Source of the DNA: Sulfurimonas aquatica | GTDB taxonomy: Bacteria > Campylobacterota > Campylobacteria > Campylobacterales > Sulfurimonadaceae | Direction: 5' to 3' | Assembly: GCF_017357825.1 (NCBI RefSeq) | Contig: NZ_CP046072.1 | Coordinates: 1,364,001 to 1,428,000 of the forward strand | DNA length: 64,000 nt | Shown: positions 8,977 through 18,587 of the stretch, piece by piece | Layout: every line of letters starts with the position of its first letter | Numbering within the stretch: position 1 is the stretch's first letter | The notes under the pieces: generated by a model | Database searches by the model: none | Seen by the model: only the letters and a program-made list of their open reading frames with translations | Told to the model about the DNA's origin: nothing | Position numbers and translations under genes: made by a program

Positions 8977-11900
8977 TTTTTTACTATTCTCCATCGTGTT
9001 TATCACTCTATCAAATGGCATTCTTTTAGAAAACCTTTCTATTGATAATGTAAATATGCAGAAATTATACATAAAATGGAATAAGAGAATAGATATTTCC
9101 ATTAAAACAATAACTGTTACTTCAAAGAACACTAAAGCAAATAAGCTTGAAGAAACTATTGATAATCTTGAAGTCATCTTAACAAACAATACTTTTATTG
9201 ATTCTATCTCTATTGAGAACATATATATAGATGATTTTGAAGCTTCTCTTAACTATGCTAGAGAGCAAAAAAGTCAGCTGATTGTAAAAAGTAATGAACT
9301 TCATATTAACTCTCTTTTTTATTTAACAGAAAATTATTTAACAATAGAATTAGAAAGCTTGGTCAATGAAGCTAAGAAAATAGAAGCCAATGGTAGTTTT
9401 TATATAGATATTAATAAAAAAAATATTTATTCAAAACTAAACATTACTCTCAATAAAGATTCAAACTTTCATCTTTTATCTAAAGCGGATTTACAAAGAT
9501 TTGATTACAAAATTAAAAATACAAAAATTTCTAATATTAATCCCTTACTTAATCTTGTAGATTTGCCACAAGAGGTTAAATACTGGGTTTATGATGCAAT
9601 TTCTATGTCGAATCTATCCCTAAACTCAACAAGGGGACACTTCTTGTATAGTAATATGCAAGATGCATACAAAAATATCTATATAGATGCCACTGTAAAT
9701 AAACTCCACTACAAGTATAATAGAGACCTTGATGCTATACATACTCAGAGCACAAAACTAAAGTTTGAGAATGGAATTTTTTACATCTACCCAATGGGAG
9801 CACACTCATACGGAATGGATCTAGCTAAAAGTTGGATAAAAATTGATTTTACAAAAAAAATAGAACTTCTTACACTTAAATTACTTTTTGATGGAAAAGT
9901 AAATAAAGACATTTTAAAAATACTTAGCACTTACAAAATAAAACTACCATTTATTCAAAAAAAAGGAACAGTTAAAACAGATCTTACACTAGAAGTTAAA
10001 CTCAGAGGAGTAGAAGTAGATGTAAAAGGATCATTCTTTACAAAAAGAGCAAATTTTGATTATCTTGGATTAAATCTAGATATCGAAGATACTTTTGTAG
10101 AACTTGATAAGTATGATATCACTATAAACAAAATGAAAGCTTCGTATAAAGATATTGCAAAGGCAGATGTGAAAGTAAAATATAATGCGAAAAAAGAGAG
10201 TGGTAAGATTGACTTTTTACTAAAGAGTTTAAATGTTGATCATATTCAGATGGCTAACAAAACTCCGCTTTCGATTACATATAATATATCTCCCAAACAA
10301 GATAGTGTGTATGTTAATAAATCAATATGGAATGTTAAAGGTAAAAACTTAACAATTGACGCACTTCTAATGCCTTTTAATCTGAAAGATTTAAAACTAA
10401 GCATTCCTACCGTATATTTTGAATATCAAGACATTTTAAGTGGTTTTATGGCTGGAAAAGTAAATCTTGATACACGAGTGGTTACTCTTAATACTGATAT
10501 TTTAGCATTGAACTATAATGGAATTACTCTTACTCAATCCAATACGCCTCTAAAAATAAAATACAATAAAGAAGTTGAAATATCTTCAAAAAATACAATT
10601 CACTTTAATGTAGGTAGTACTCAATATAGTGTAGATAATCTTCTTGTTGAATCAAAAGACGAGAGTTTCTACTTAAAACATGCAGATATTAAAATGGGTA
10701 ATTATATAGAGACACAGATCTATGCCAACTATAATTTGAATACAAAAAAAGCACATTTAAGTCTTAATAAGTTTGTTACAAAAGACCCAAACACAAATAA
10801 GATTATTTACTCAAATAATAAAATACTCCTCTCAGCACATATAATGGATGATATGTTAAAAGTTCAATCTAAAGAGCTTAATTCTTTTTTCATCTTTCAA
10901 AATGGTGAATGGAGCCTAAGGCTTAATTCATTAGATAAGATTGCCAAACATTCTGAGCTGCTCAAAAAGTTTCACCTTATTGATGGGGATATACTTTTTT
11001 ACAAAAACAAAGATGAGAAATCAACGCGATTTAAGGCACAAATAAATTATCCTTACAGGCTTTTTCTTACAGACAATAAACTACAGAAGAATTACAGCGT
11101 GATTGGGAAAATAAATAAAGAAAAGCTTTTTATAAATATTGATAAAAAAATAAATGTGAAAATAAAAGAGGATATGAAAGTTACTTTGAATGATGTTGCT
11201 ATATATATGCCTGAACTCAAAAGACTACTTGGTGACGTAAATAACACAGGCTCTAAAAATAAGATCTTTAACATTTCAGTAAATGCTAAAAACACATCCC
11301 TTCAACTTAGTGAAAATAGAAAGATACTATCTGATTCGATTGATATGCAATATTACAAAAATAGGCTCAGTGCACAACTTGTACATGGCAAGGCAAACGC
11401 TGGGCTAAATTATAAAGATGGAGATTTTACTCTTTATGGACACAACTTTAATGATAAGTTTATGGAAAATTTATTTGGTATATCAAAGTTTAATTCAGGA
11501 AAATTTGACTTCTCAATAAATGGAAAGCTTGACAACTATAGCGGTGTCGCCTATATGAGTGGAGCAACAATTAAAGATTATAAGACTCTAAACAATATCT
11601 TAGCATTTGTAAACACTGTTCCATCCTTAATAACTTTTTCTATTCCTGGCTATAACAATAATGGTTTATTTGTCTCCCAGGCTTATACAAAATTTCACTC
11701 TAATAACAGTACCCTTAACCTTACAGATATATATCTAGACTCGAAGGAGATTGATATACTAGGAAATGGTGTTGTTGATTTAGAGAGTAAAAGTGTTGAT
11801 ATCGTTTTAAATCTTAAAACAGATCTTGGAAGTGATTTATCAAAAGTTCCAGTTGTTGGTTACATACTCTTGGGAGAGGATAGTATATCAACTACACTAG

Positions 11901-12049
11901 ATATTAAAGGTCAACTTGCAAATCCAAAGGTAAAATCACTTCTAGCAAAAGAGATAATTGTAGCACCTTTAAATATTATAAAGAGAACCCTTACTCTTCC
12001 TTACAAATTAATAGAAGGTTTACTTCCAGATAACAATATCACAAGATAG
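8906..12049 (+). CDS. YhdP/AsmA-like (DUF3971-type) envelope protein
   Basis: A 1047-residue protein with a single N-terminal anchor (around residues 15-36, FFIFIFLLFSIVFITL) and a very long, beta-rich, repetitive periplasmic body full of alternating hydrophobic residues. The C-terminal part, from LDSKEIDILGNGVVDLESK to KVPVVGYILLGEDSISTTLDIKGQ, is typical of AsmA-like proteins of the YhdP/TamB type, which are thought to bridge the periplasm and carry phospholipids to the outer membrane. The only ATG before the anchor is at 8906, so the gene must start inside the antisense 5' region of mltG. It ends eight bases from the convergent lolC stop. Base composition is notably AT-rich and it contains none of the TAAACGC motifs. 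Family placement is good, exact subfamily less sure. Confidence 0.8.
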   Translation: MNDKIIISAISNTYSIISNFFIFIFLLFSIVFITLSNGILLENLSIDNVNMQKLYIKWNKRIDISIKTITVTSKNTKANKLEETIDNLEVILTNNTFIDSISIENIYIDDFEASLNYAREQKSQLIVKSNELHINSLFYLTENYLTIELESLVNEAKKIEANGSFYIDINKKNIYSKLNITLNKDSNFHLLSKADLQRFDYKIKNTKISNINPLLNLVDLPQEVKYWVYDAISMSNLSLNSTRGHFLYSNMQDAYKNIYIDATVNKLHYKYNRDLDAIHTQSTKLKFENGIFYIYPMGAHSYGMDLAKSWIKIDFTKKIELLTLKLLFDGKVNKDILKILSTYKIKLPFIQKKGTVKTDLTLEVKLRGVEVDVKGSFFTKRANFDYLGLNLDIEDTFVELDKYDITINKMKASYKDIAKADVKVKYNAKKESGKIDFLLKSLNVDHIQMANKTPLSITYNISPKQDSVYVNKSIWNVKGKNLTIDALLMPFNLKDLKLSIPTVYFEYQDILSGFMAGKVNLDTRVVTLNTDILALNYNGITLTQSNTPLKIKYNKEVEISSKNTIHFNVGSTQYSVDNLLVESKDESFYLKHADIKMGNYIETQIYANYNLNTKKAHLSLNKFVTKDPNTNKIIYSNNKILLSAHIMDDMLKVQSKELNSFFIFQNGEWSLRLNSLDKIAKHSELLKKFHLIDGDILFYKNKDEKSTRFKAQINYPYRLFLTDNKLQKNYSVIGKINKEKLFINIDKKINVKIKEDMKVTLNDVAIYMPELKRLLGDVNNTGSKNKIFNISVNAKNTSLQLSENRKILSDSIDMQYYKNRLSAQLVHGKANAGLNYKDGDFTLYGHNFNDKFMENLFGISKFNSGKFDFSINGKLDNYSGVAYMSGATIKDYKTLNNILAFVNTVPSLITFSIPGYNNNGLFVSQAYTKFHSNNSTLNLTDIYLDSKEIDILGNGVVDLESKSVDIVLNLKTDLGSDLSKVPVVGYILLGEDSISTTLDIKGQLANPKVKSLLAKEIIVAPLNIIKRTLTLPYKLIEGLLPDNNITR

Positions 12050-12057
12050 GTACAAGT

Positions 12058-13260
12058 TTATTCATTTCTTAAAACAGTAAGTATATCTACTTCACTTGCT
12101 TTTTTTGCTGGGTAGTATGATGAAAGAAGAACAATGAAAAATGCACCACTTACAATAAAGATAAAATCAAGTAAACGCAGATCTAAAGGTAAAGTTGATG
12201 TTGGATAAACATCTTTAGGTAGAGAGATAATATCAAAAGATCCTAAAATCCATATTCCACTAAAACCTAATACAATGCCACTTGCAATTCCTCCAATTCC
12301 TATGATTACACCAAGATAAAGAAATATCTTTTTAATTTCAAGAGTAGTAGCACCGAGTGAGAGAAGCAGTGCTATTTCACCTCTTCTATTCATAACCGTC
12401 ATTAAAAGAGAAGATATTATATTGATAGCAGCTATTAAGATAATGAGCATTAAGACTATAAAAAGTGATGTCTTTTCCATCTCTAGTGCAGCAAAAAAAT
12501 TAAGATTATCTTCCCACCACCCTTTAATAGCAACACTTACTGGTAGTTCTTTTCTAAGTATCTCTATATCTTTTTTTGGATTTGTTGAATATATGTGTAT
12601 ACCATCATAGATATTACTTGGCATATGTAGCACTGATCTTAGAGCAGATAGTGATGTGTAGCTATATGCCTTGTCATAAGCAGAGAGACCAGAATCAAAG
12701 AAGGACTTTACAGTTAAACGCTTTAGCTTAGGAGTTATCGACAATCCTCCTGGCTCTACATTTGTAAAAATATATGTTAATTTATCGCCCTTAAACAAAG
12801 AGAACTCTTGCATGAGACTTTTACCCACTAAAGCATCAAATTTATTAAAACCTACATTCTCTATGGACTTTTTCAAAACGCTATTTACTTCCGCTTCTTT
12901 TTTAAAGTTTACACCAAAGAGGTAGCCACCTTCTAGTTTTGAACCACTTCTTACCATAACTGATGATTGAATATAGGGGCTAAAATTTAAATTTTCAAAC
13001 TTTGTTTCTAAGTCTATGAGTAACTTTTCATCAACGGATCCATAAAATTTTGGCAAAATTGTTAAGGGATAGTTCATAATAGTGAGTTGCTTTTTGAATT
13101 CCTTGTCAAAGCCATTCATTAAAGCCATGGCGATAAGTAAAACCATGACTCCTAATGTAATTCCTAAAAATGCTAAAATTGCTGATAAGAAAATAAATGG
13201 TTGATCTCTATCAAAACGAAGAAATCTTTTGACTAGATATGATACTATTGACTTATTCAA
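12058..13260 (-). CDS. lolC: LolC/LolE-family ABC transporter permease (lipoprotein release)
   Basis: At 400 residues this matches LolC/E: a first membrane helix near residues 22-46 ([22 protein letters not shown]), a large periplasmic loop to about residue 265, and three C-terminal helices with the FtsX-family segment [23 protein letters not shown]. LolCDE extracts outer-membrane lipoproteins from the inner membrane and hands them to LolA, which is encoded close by at 15963. The start codon is TTG and overlaps the secA stop by four bases (TTGA), so translation is coupled to secA. As in other members of this phylum a single permease gene may serve as both LolC and LolE; that is inference. No LolD ATPase is nearby. 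Confidence 0.88.
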   Translation of the reverse strand: MNKSIVSYLVKRFLRFDRDQPFIFLSAILAFLGITLGVMVLLIAMALMNGFDKEFKKQLTIMNYPLTILPKFYGSVDEKLLIDLETKFENLNFSPYIQSSVMVRSGSKLEGGYLFGVNFKKEAEVNSVLKKSIENVGFNKFDALVGKSLMQEFSLFKGDKLTYIFTNVEPGGLSITPKLKRLTVKSFFDSGLSAYDKAYSYTSLSALRSVLHMPSNIYDGIHIYSTNPKKDIEILRKELPVSVAIKGWWEDNLNFFAALEMEKTSLFIVLMLIILIAAINIISSLLMTVMNRRGEIALLLSLGATTLEIKKIFLYLGVIIGIGGIASGIVLGFSGIWILGSFDIISLPKDVYPTSTLPLDLRLLDFIFIVSGAFFIVLLSSYYPAKKASEVDILTVLRNE

Positions 13261-15824
13261 GAAGCAAATGCACCTTTTTTAGGTCCACTTTTCCCACAAC
13301 ATTGTTTGTATTTTTTTCCACTACCACATGGACAAGGGTCATTTCTAGCAACTTTTTTTTCTATAGAAATATCGCTAGAAATATTAAAATTCATTCTAGC
13401 TTCTTGTTCTCTTTGTTGCTGAGCTAATTTTTCAGCTATAGCGGCAGCCTCTTCTTCAGCTGATTCTTGTCTGAATTGTATTATCTGCAGTGTTCTGATG
13501 GTGTTGAACTTGATGTCACCAATAAGATCTGTAAAGAGGTTAAAACTCTCTTTTTTATACTCTACTAATGGATCTTTTTGATTGTATGCGCGAAGTCTTA
13601 TACCAGTCTTCATGCTATCCATTTCGTAAAGATGATCCCTCCATGCACTATCCAACTCTTTAAGATAGAACTCTTTTTCTATGTCGTGCTTAACTTTTTC
13701 ATCAAGAACACTCATCTTCTCATCATATGCTACTTTTAAGCTATTTACTACATATTCAGATAACTCTTCATACTCTAAGCCCTCAAGATCATTCTCTTCA
13801 ATTTTATGGTTCATTTTTTCTTGAATGAGTTCGCATAGTTTGTTGATATTAAAATCGTCCTTAATGCCACCCTCATATATATCACAAGTTTGAAGCAGAT
13901 TTGCAACATACTCTTCTCTTATATCATTTACCTTAGTGGATATATCATACTCTTCATCTAAAAGTTGATTTCTAAATTTATAAATTATTTTTCTCTGCTC
14001 ATTTGCAACATCATCATACTCAACAATCTGCTTTCTTCCTTCGTAATGAAGGTTTTCTACTTTTTTCTGAGCCTTTTCAACTGCGCGAGTAACCATTTTA
14101 GACTCAATGTATTCACCATCCTCTACACCAAGTTTTTCCATAATTGATTTAATCTTATCAGAACCAAAAATACGCAGTAAACTATCTTCTAGAGAGAGAT
14201 AGAACTGAGTAGTTCCAGCATCACCTTGACGCCCACTACGTCCACGAAGTTGATTGTCAATTCTTCTGTTTTCATGCCTCTCTGTACCGATAATGTATAG
14301 GCCGCCAAGCGCTCTTACTTCATCATTAACTTTAATGTCGACACCACGACCAGCCATGTTTGTTGCAATCGTTACGGCACCTTTGGCTCCAGCAGACTTG
14401 ATAATTTCACCCTCTTGAGCATGGTTTTTAGCGTTTAAAACAGTATGTGCGATTTTCTCTTTTTTTAATACACTATGAAGTAGCTCAGACTTCTCTATAG
14501 AAGCAGTACCAATAAGAACTGGTTGTCCTGTTTCACTTAATTTTTTAATTGTATCAATTACTGCGTCAAACTTTTCTGCTTCTGTTTTATATATAAGGTC
14601 GTTAAGATCTTTTCTTTTAATTGGAATATTGGTAGGAATTGAAACAACGTCAAGATTATATATTTGAGCAAACTCTGTTGCTTCAGTCTCTGCTGTACCT
14701 GTCATACCTGCGAGCTTATCATACATTCTAAAATAGTTTTGAAATGTGATATCTGCAAGAGTTTGCGTCTCTTCTTTTATATCAACGCCCTCTTTTGCTT
14801 CTAACGCCTGATGTAGTCCTTCTGAAAAACGTCTACCTTCACTAAGTCTTCCTGTAAACTCATCAACGATGACTACTTCATTATCGTTTACAACATAGTC
14901 TACATCTTTTTCAAACAGATAATTTGATTTAAGTGCTTGGTCTAAAATATGAGAAAGTGAAGAGTTTTCAGCGCTATAAAGGTTTTCTACACCAAAAAGT
15001 TCTTCAGCTTTTGTTATTCCCTCTTCGGTGATTAGCACAACTTTATCTTTTTCATCAACTGTAAAGTGTGTCTCTTTTTCGAGTTTTAACGCAACGCTAT
15101 TTGCATTTTGATAATCCTGCATATTTCTATTGGTCGGACCAGAGATTATAAGTGGTGTTCTTGCTTCATCAATTAAAATTGAATCGACTTCATCAACAAT
15201 TACAAAGTTGTGCTTTTTTTGAGCCATTTGATCTGCTGAATAGCTCATATTGTCACGTAAGTAGTCAAATCCAAATTCATTGTTTGTTCCATAAGTGATA
15301 TCAGCGGCATATGCAGCAATTTTTTCAGCCGGGTCATGAGAGTCTTCTAGTATCGTTCCAACGCTATATCCAAGAAATTCATATAATGGAGCCATCTCTG
15401 CAGCATCACGAGAGGCTAAGTAATCATTTACCGTTACAAGGTGAACGCCATTGCCACTCATGGCATTGAGAGTAATTGCCAAAGTTGCAACAAGCGTCTT
15501 TCCTTCACCAGTTTTCATTTCAGCAATTCTACCTTCGTGTAGGGCCATTCCTCCAACAAGCTGCACATCAAAGTGTCTCATTCCTAAGACTCTTTTTCCA
15601 GCTTCTCTAGTAATAGCAAAAGAGTCTGGCAAAACTTCTTCTAAAGTTGCATTATCTTGTAAGACTCTTTTCTTTAATTCTTCAAACGCAGCTTGTAATG
15701 AACTGTCATCTAGAGACTCATATTTACTCTCTAGCTCGTTTATTTTTTTAACTCTTTTTAAATATTTTTTTAATTCGCGGTCATTTGAAGTTCCAAATAC
15801 CTTACCCATGAATGCTTGTAGCAT
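13257..15824 (-). CDS. secA: Preprotein translocase ATPase SecA
   Basis: About 855 residues with all SecA landmarks: Walker [12 protein letters not shown], Walker B and helicase motif [19 protein letters not shown], motif [17 protein letters not shown], the GRAGRxGD-type [17 protein letters not shown], and the C-terminal zinc-binding SEC-C tail [17 protein letters not shown], which contacts SecB or the membrane. It drives protein export through SecYEG. A TTG at 15830 opens the frame, but ATG 15822-15824 ([11 protein letters not shown]) sits six bases after AAGG and matches the usual N terminus, so I use it. A strong hairpin lies immediately upstream of this ribosome binding site. Coupled to lolC downstream. 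Confidence 0.97.
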   Translation of the reverse strand: MLQAFMGKVFGTSNDRELKKYLKRVKKINELESKYESLDDSSLQAAFEELKKRVLQDNATLEEVLPDSFAITREAGKRVLGMRHFDVQLVGGMALHEGRIAEMKTGEGKTLVATLAITLNAMSGNGVHLVTVNDYLASRDAAEMAPLYEFLGYSVGTILEDSHDPAEKIAAYAADITYGTNNEFGFDYLRDNMSYSADQMAQKKHNFVIVDEVDSILIDEARTPLIISGPTNRNMQDYQNANSVALKLEKETHFTVDEKDKVVLITEEGITKAEELFGVENLYSAENSSLSHILDQALKSNYLFEKDVDYVVNDNEVVIVDEFTGRLSEGRRFSEGLHQALEAKEGVDIKEETQTLADITFQNYFRMYDKLAGMTGTAETEATEFAQIYNLDVVSIPTNIPIKRKDLNDLIYKTEAEKFDAVIDTIKKLSETGQPVLIGTASIEKSELLHSVLKKEKIAHTVLNAKNHAQEGEIIKSAGAKGAVTIATNMAGRGVDIKVNDEVRALGGLYIIGTERHENRRIDNQLRGRSGRQGDAGTTQFYLSLEDSLLRIFGSDKIKSIMEKLGVEDGEYIESKMVTRAVEKAQKKVENLHYEGRKQIVEYDDVANEQRKIIYKFRNQLLDEEYDISTKVNDIREEYVANLLQTCDIYEGGIKDDFNINKLCELIQEKMNHKIEENDLEGLEYEELSEYVVNSLKVAYDEKMSVLDEKVKHDIEKEFYLKELDSAWRDHLYEMDSMKTGIRLRAYNQKDPLVEYKKESFNLFTDLIGDIKFNTIRTLQIIQFRQESAEEEAAAIAEKLAQQQREQEARMNFNISSDISIEKKVARNDPCPCGSGKKYKQCCGKSGPKKGAFAS

Positions 15825-15840
15825 CTTCAACCTTATATAG

Positions 15841-15868
15841 ACTACTATATAGTAAATTATATAGTAGT
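15841..15868 (-). promoter_or_regulatory. Hairpin in the secA leader
   Basis: ACTACTATATA and TATATAGTAGT are exact complements over 11 bases with a six-base loop. The structure ends 16 bases before the secA ATG, directly next to the AAGG ribosome binding site. The flank between hairpin and RBS repeats CTATATA, so an alternative pairing reaching the RBS is possible. It may instead be an operator between secA and divergent lolA. Confidence 0.5.
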
Positions 15869-15928
15869 TTGAAATTGCTCTTATTTTATCACATTAATGC
15901 TAATAAAAAGTAGAAATGCAAATTTAGA

Positions 15929-15934
15929 TATAAT
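15929..15934 (+). promoter_or_regulatory. -10 element of lolA
   Basis: A perfect TATAAT in the context TTTAGATATAATTC, 29 bases before the lolA start codon. The same extended context, TTTAGATATAATTTC, precedes acnB. No -35 box is evident, as usual in this phylum. Confidence 0.6.
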
Positions 15935-15962
15935 TCAATTTAAAATAATAAAAAGGATTTTT

Positions 15963-16493
15963 TTGAAATACATACTCCTGTTACAATTACTCTTTAGTGT
16001 CAACTATGCTAACATTAGCGATATAAACGATTTTGAAGCTGATTTTGAACAATCTATCAAAGATGAAAAAAACACAGAATTAAAATATAGAGGGCACATT
16101 CAGGCTTCGAAGCCTCAGTTTGCTTTTTGGAACTACACTAGCCCAATATCTAAAAAAATCTATATTACATCTAATGAAATTATTATTATTGAGCCAGAAA
16201 TAGAGCAAGTAATTATTAAAAAAATAAATAGTGATTTTGATTTTTTTAGTATGATTAAAAATGCAAAACAAATTAGTGAGAACGAATATGTAACCCTCTA
16301 TAAAGAATCTATTTTTAAAATTAGCACTAAAGAATCATTTATTGAGTCTATTTCGTATAAAGATGAATTTGACAATGATGTAAAAATTGTATTTTCCAAG
16401 CAGCTTCAAAATAAAAAGATAGATTTAAGCGTGTTTAATCCAGCCATACCGAGTGAATATGATGTTATTAGAGATCAAGAGATGGCTTACTAA
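15963..16493 (+). CDS. lolA: Outer-membrane lipoprotein carrier LolA
   Basis: The mature part follows the LolA fold: an early DFEADFEQSI segment, then beta strands YRGHIQASKPQFAFWNY and ITSNEIIIIEPEIEQVIIKK. LolA shuttles lipoproteins across the periplasm from LolCDE to the outer membrane. The frame is open from 15897, but TTG 15963-15965 follows AAGGA by five bases and yields a clean signal peptide, KYILLLQLLFSVNYA, with cleavage before NISD. The resulting precursor is 176 residues, normal for the family. It is divergent from secA and overlaps the convergent gene at 16468 by 26 bases. Divergence from enterobacterial LolA is high, but context with secA and lolC supports it. Confidence 0.85.
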   Translation: MKYILLLQLLFSVNYANISDINDFEADFEQSIKDEKNTELKYRGHIQASKPQFAFWNYTSPISKKIYITSNEIIIIEPEIEQVIIKKINSDFDFFSMIKNAKQISENEYVTLYKESIFKISTKESFIESISYKDEFDNDVKIVFSKQLQNKKIDLSVFNPAIPSEYDVIRDQEMAY

Positions 16494-18210
16494 TAAAGAA
16501 TCCCTGAGAGTACTCAACATCTAGGCTTTTAACTGAGTTTAGTACTTCTTGGCTCTCTATATGTCTTGCAATAGTTTTGATCCCATTTTGCTTTGCGAAT
16601 GCAACTATTCCACTTACTGCGCTTTTGTAAGACTCGATATCAGATAATTTTTTTATAAAAAGACCCTCGATCTTTATATATTCAGCCTCATATATTAGGG
16701 CACTTTCATAAGAAGCTATGCTTGAGCCAAAATCATCTATAACGATATGAAAACCTTTGCTTTTTAGTTTTGCAACTTCTCTCTTGATCTGCTCACTATT
16801 CATATTATGTGCATCTTCTAAAATTTCTAAGTAGACTCTAGATGTGACGATATCACTTTTTTCACATTTGTAAATTAGTAGATCAATTAAGTACTCATCA
16901 TATAAATCAGCCGCACCTATATTTATAGAAAAACAATGCTGAGTATCCTCAAAACGAGTAAATGCTTTATCAATTACAATTTTAGTTATTTCTACTCCAA
17001 GTCCACTATTTTTAGCACTTCTCATAAACTTTTTAGCATCCACTAGAGTATTACTATCATCAAGTAGTCTACAGAGAACTTCATAGTAAAGTGTAGATTC
17101 ATCTCCATTGGATATAACAGGTTGATAATATGTAAAAATACGTTTTTTATCAAAAGCTTTTTTTACCACATCTCTCCAGTAGTACTCATCTTGCTTCTCT
17201 TTAATAAAATTTGAATCAGGGTTGTATATAACATTTTTATTCCCACCAAAGTATTTAGCTTCCAAGGATGCTGACTGTGCCTTTAGAAAAAGTACTTCCC
17301 CTCGCTCATGTGCTGTTCCCATAGAGAAATGGATATATTCTGAGTAATCTCTAATTTTAATCGGCATATCTTTAAAAAGTGAGTTTATCTTTTTGCTTAA
17401 CAGCACAGTTTCATTAATTGAGTTTGCACTAGATAGTAAGCAAAAATCACTGTAATCAATATGATACAGACTGAAGTTGCTAGGAATATATTGCAATAAC
17501 TTTTCAACTATCATTTTTATAAATTCAGCAGTAGTAGCAGCATCAAAATTTCTTCTAAAAAAATCAAAATTATCAATGCTAAGATAAAGCATCGAGTATG
17601 CCCTCTCGTCCAAGACATTGTCTAATGATAGCTTGTTTGACAAAGATGTTAATTGATTTAGAGTTAAGTCAATTGGTTTACTTTGCTGATTTTCGCTAAG
17701 TTTAGCCTTTAGACTCTTTTCGTTTAGCATAAATTTACCGATACGCTTTCTTTCATACAAAACATCTTGTTGTAGTTTCTCTATCTCTTTTGTGAGGTAA
17801 TTTCGATTAAACTTTAATTTTAAAATTACATCTAGCACGCAGTCTAAAAAATCTATACTTTTGAATGGCTTTTTTATTATGCTTGAGAGCTGAAGAGTGG
17901 AGTATTCTAAAATTTCTTCGCTAGAACTATTTGTACAAGTGAGAATAATTTCTTGATATTTATTTATACTTCTAATGTTTTTTACTAAATTTTGCACACT
18001 CATTATGGATGAACTAGAGTCAATGATGATTAAATCGTAACTATTTACCTTTAAGTAGCCCGCTCCAAGAGTTGCATTATCCGCATCATCAACTCGAAGA
18101 AAAACTTTCTTCAGTGCATTTGTCATACCCATTAAATATTCTTGATTTTCATCTATATAAAGTAGCGTTAAATTTTTGGTAACAGGAAGTAAGTCTTTTA
18201 ACTCTGCCAT
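16468..18210 (-). CDS. Response-regulator protein with degenerate GGDEF and EAL domains
   Basis: Three domains in 580 residues. Residues 12-125 are a receiver: acidic pair D20/E21, phosphoacceptor D64 in LIIIDSS, T91 or T93 and K114 in KKPF. Residues about 185-330 resemble GGDEF, but the signature is replaced by YSDFC (253-257), so no diguanylate cyclase activity is expected. Residues 355-580 are EAL-like: E377-V-L, N430, E462, D492/D493 in IDDFGSS and K513 are kept, but the VAEGVE motif reads IARHIE, with R549 in place of its first glutamate. Hydrolysis of c-di-GMP is therefore doubtful, and a binding or signalling role is likelier. AGGAAACATC precedes the ATG. No kinase gene is adjacent. 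Confidence 0.85.
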   Translation of the reverse strand: MAELKDLLPVTKNLTLLYIDENQEYLMGMTNALKKVFLRVDDADNATLGAGYLKVNSYDLIIIDSSSSIMSVQNLVKNIRSINKYQEIILTCTNSSSEEILEYSTLQLSSIIKKPFKSIDFLDCVLDVILKLKFNRNYLTKEIEKLQQDVLYERKRIGKFMLNEKSLKAKLSENQQSKPIDLTLNQLTSLSNKLSLDNVLDERAYSMLYLSIDNFDFFRRNFDAATTAEFIKMIVEKLLQYIPSNFSLYHIDYSDFCLLSSANSINETVLLSKKINSLFKDMPIKIRDYSEYIHFSMGTAHERGEVLFLKAQSASLEAKYFGGNKNVIYNPDSNFIKEKQDEYYWRDVVKKAFDKKRIFTYYQPVISNGDESTLYYEVLCRLLDDSNTLVDAKKFMRSAKNSGLGVEITKIVIDKAFTRFEDTQHCFSINIGAADLYDEYLIDLLIYKCEKSDIVTSRVYLEILEDAHNMNSEQIKREVAKLKSKGFHIVIDDFGSSIASYESALIYEAEYIKIEGLFIKKLSDIESYKSAVSGIVAFAKQNGIKTIARHIESQEVLNSVKSLDVEYSQGFFISKPSLDL

Positions 18211-18325
18211 GATGTTTCCTAGAATATAGTCTGATTAAATTGTAGCAGTTTATAATTAATAAAATTTCAAAATGAAAAAGAGCTCTTAATTAATATTTAT
18301 GTAAACTACCATAAAAAGGATAGAC

Positions 18326-18538
18326 ATGAATATGAACCCATACTTAGAGACAATAAATTTAGTTAAGTCGTTAAATGGTAGGTATAAGCAAGAAGATAAA
18401 GAGATGGTAGTAAAGATAATTGATGAGTACAAGAAAAAGCATAACTGTAGTTATAAATACGCATATGAGATGAATGTAGAAGGAAATCCCTCATACTCTG
18501 CATACAGTTCATGGAGACATAAATTAAAAACTAAATAG
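18326..18538 (+). CDS. 70-residue basic protein of unknown function
   Basis: A short frame with good support as a gene: AAAAGGATAGAC lies just before the ATG, the frame starts right after a promoter-like AT-rich stretch, and a strong terminator hairpin (18547-18574) follows the stop by eight bases. The protein is rich in Lys and Tyr, has no signal peptide or membrane helix, and is predicted helical in its first 40 residues (NLVKSLNGRYKQEDKEMVV, IIDEYKKKH), ending in the aromatic, basic SYSAYSSWRHKLKTK. I do not recognise the family. Nucleic-acid binding is possible from charge alone, but that is a guess. It is divergent from the receiver-EAL gene. Confidence 0.6.
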   Translation: MNMNPYLETINLVKSLNGRYKQEDKEMVVKIIDEYKKKHNCSYKYAYEMNVEGNPSYSAYSSWRHKLKTK

Positions 18539-18542
18539 TATT

Positions 18543-18574
18543 AAAAAAATAACGAAGCTAATGCTTCGTTATTT
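18543..18574 (-). terminator. Bidirectional terminator between the 70-aa gene and acnB
   Basis: A perfect 12-base stem (AAATAACGAAGC with its complement) around the loop TAAT. On the minus strand the stem runs straight into seven T residues, making it a strong terminator for acnB. On the plus strand it is followed by ATTTAGG and may also stop the 70-residue gene. Confidence 0.9.
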
Positions 18575-18587
18575 AGGCTGTAAATGA

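Noticed and set aside
8995-9222. N-terminal extension of mltG by 76 residues
   Set aside because: The extra residues are encoded opposite the YhdP-like gene, have no ribosome binding site at their start and do not look like MltG.
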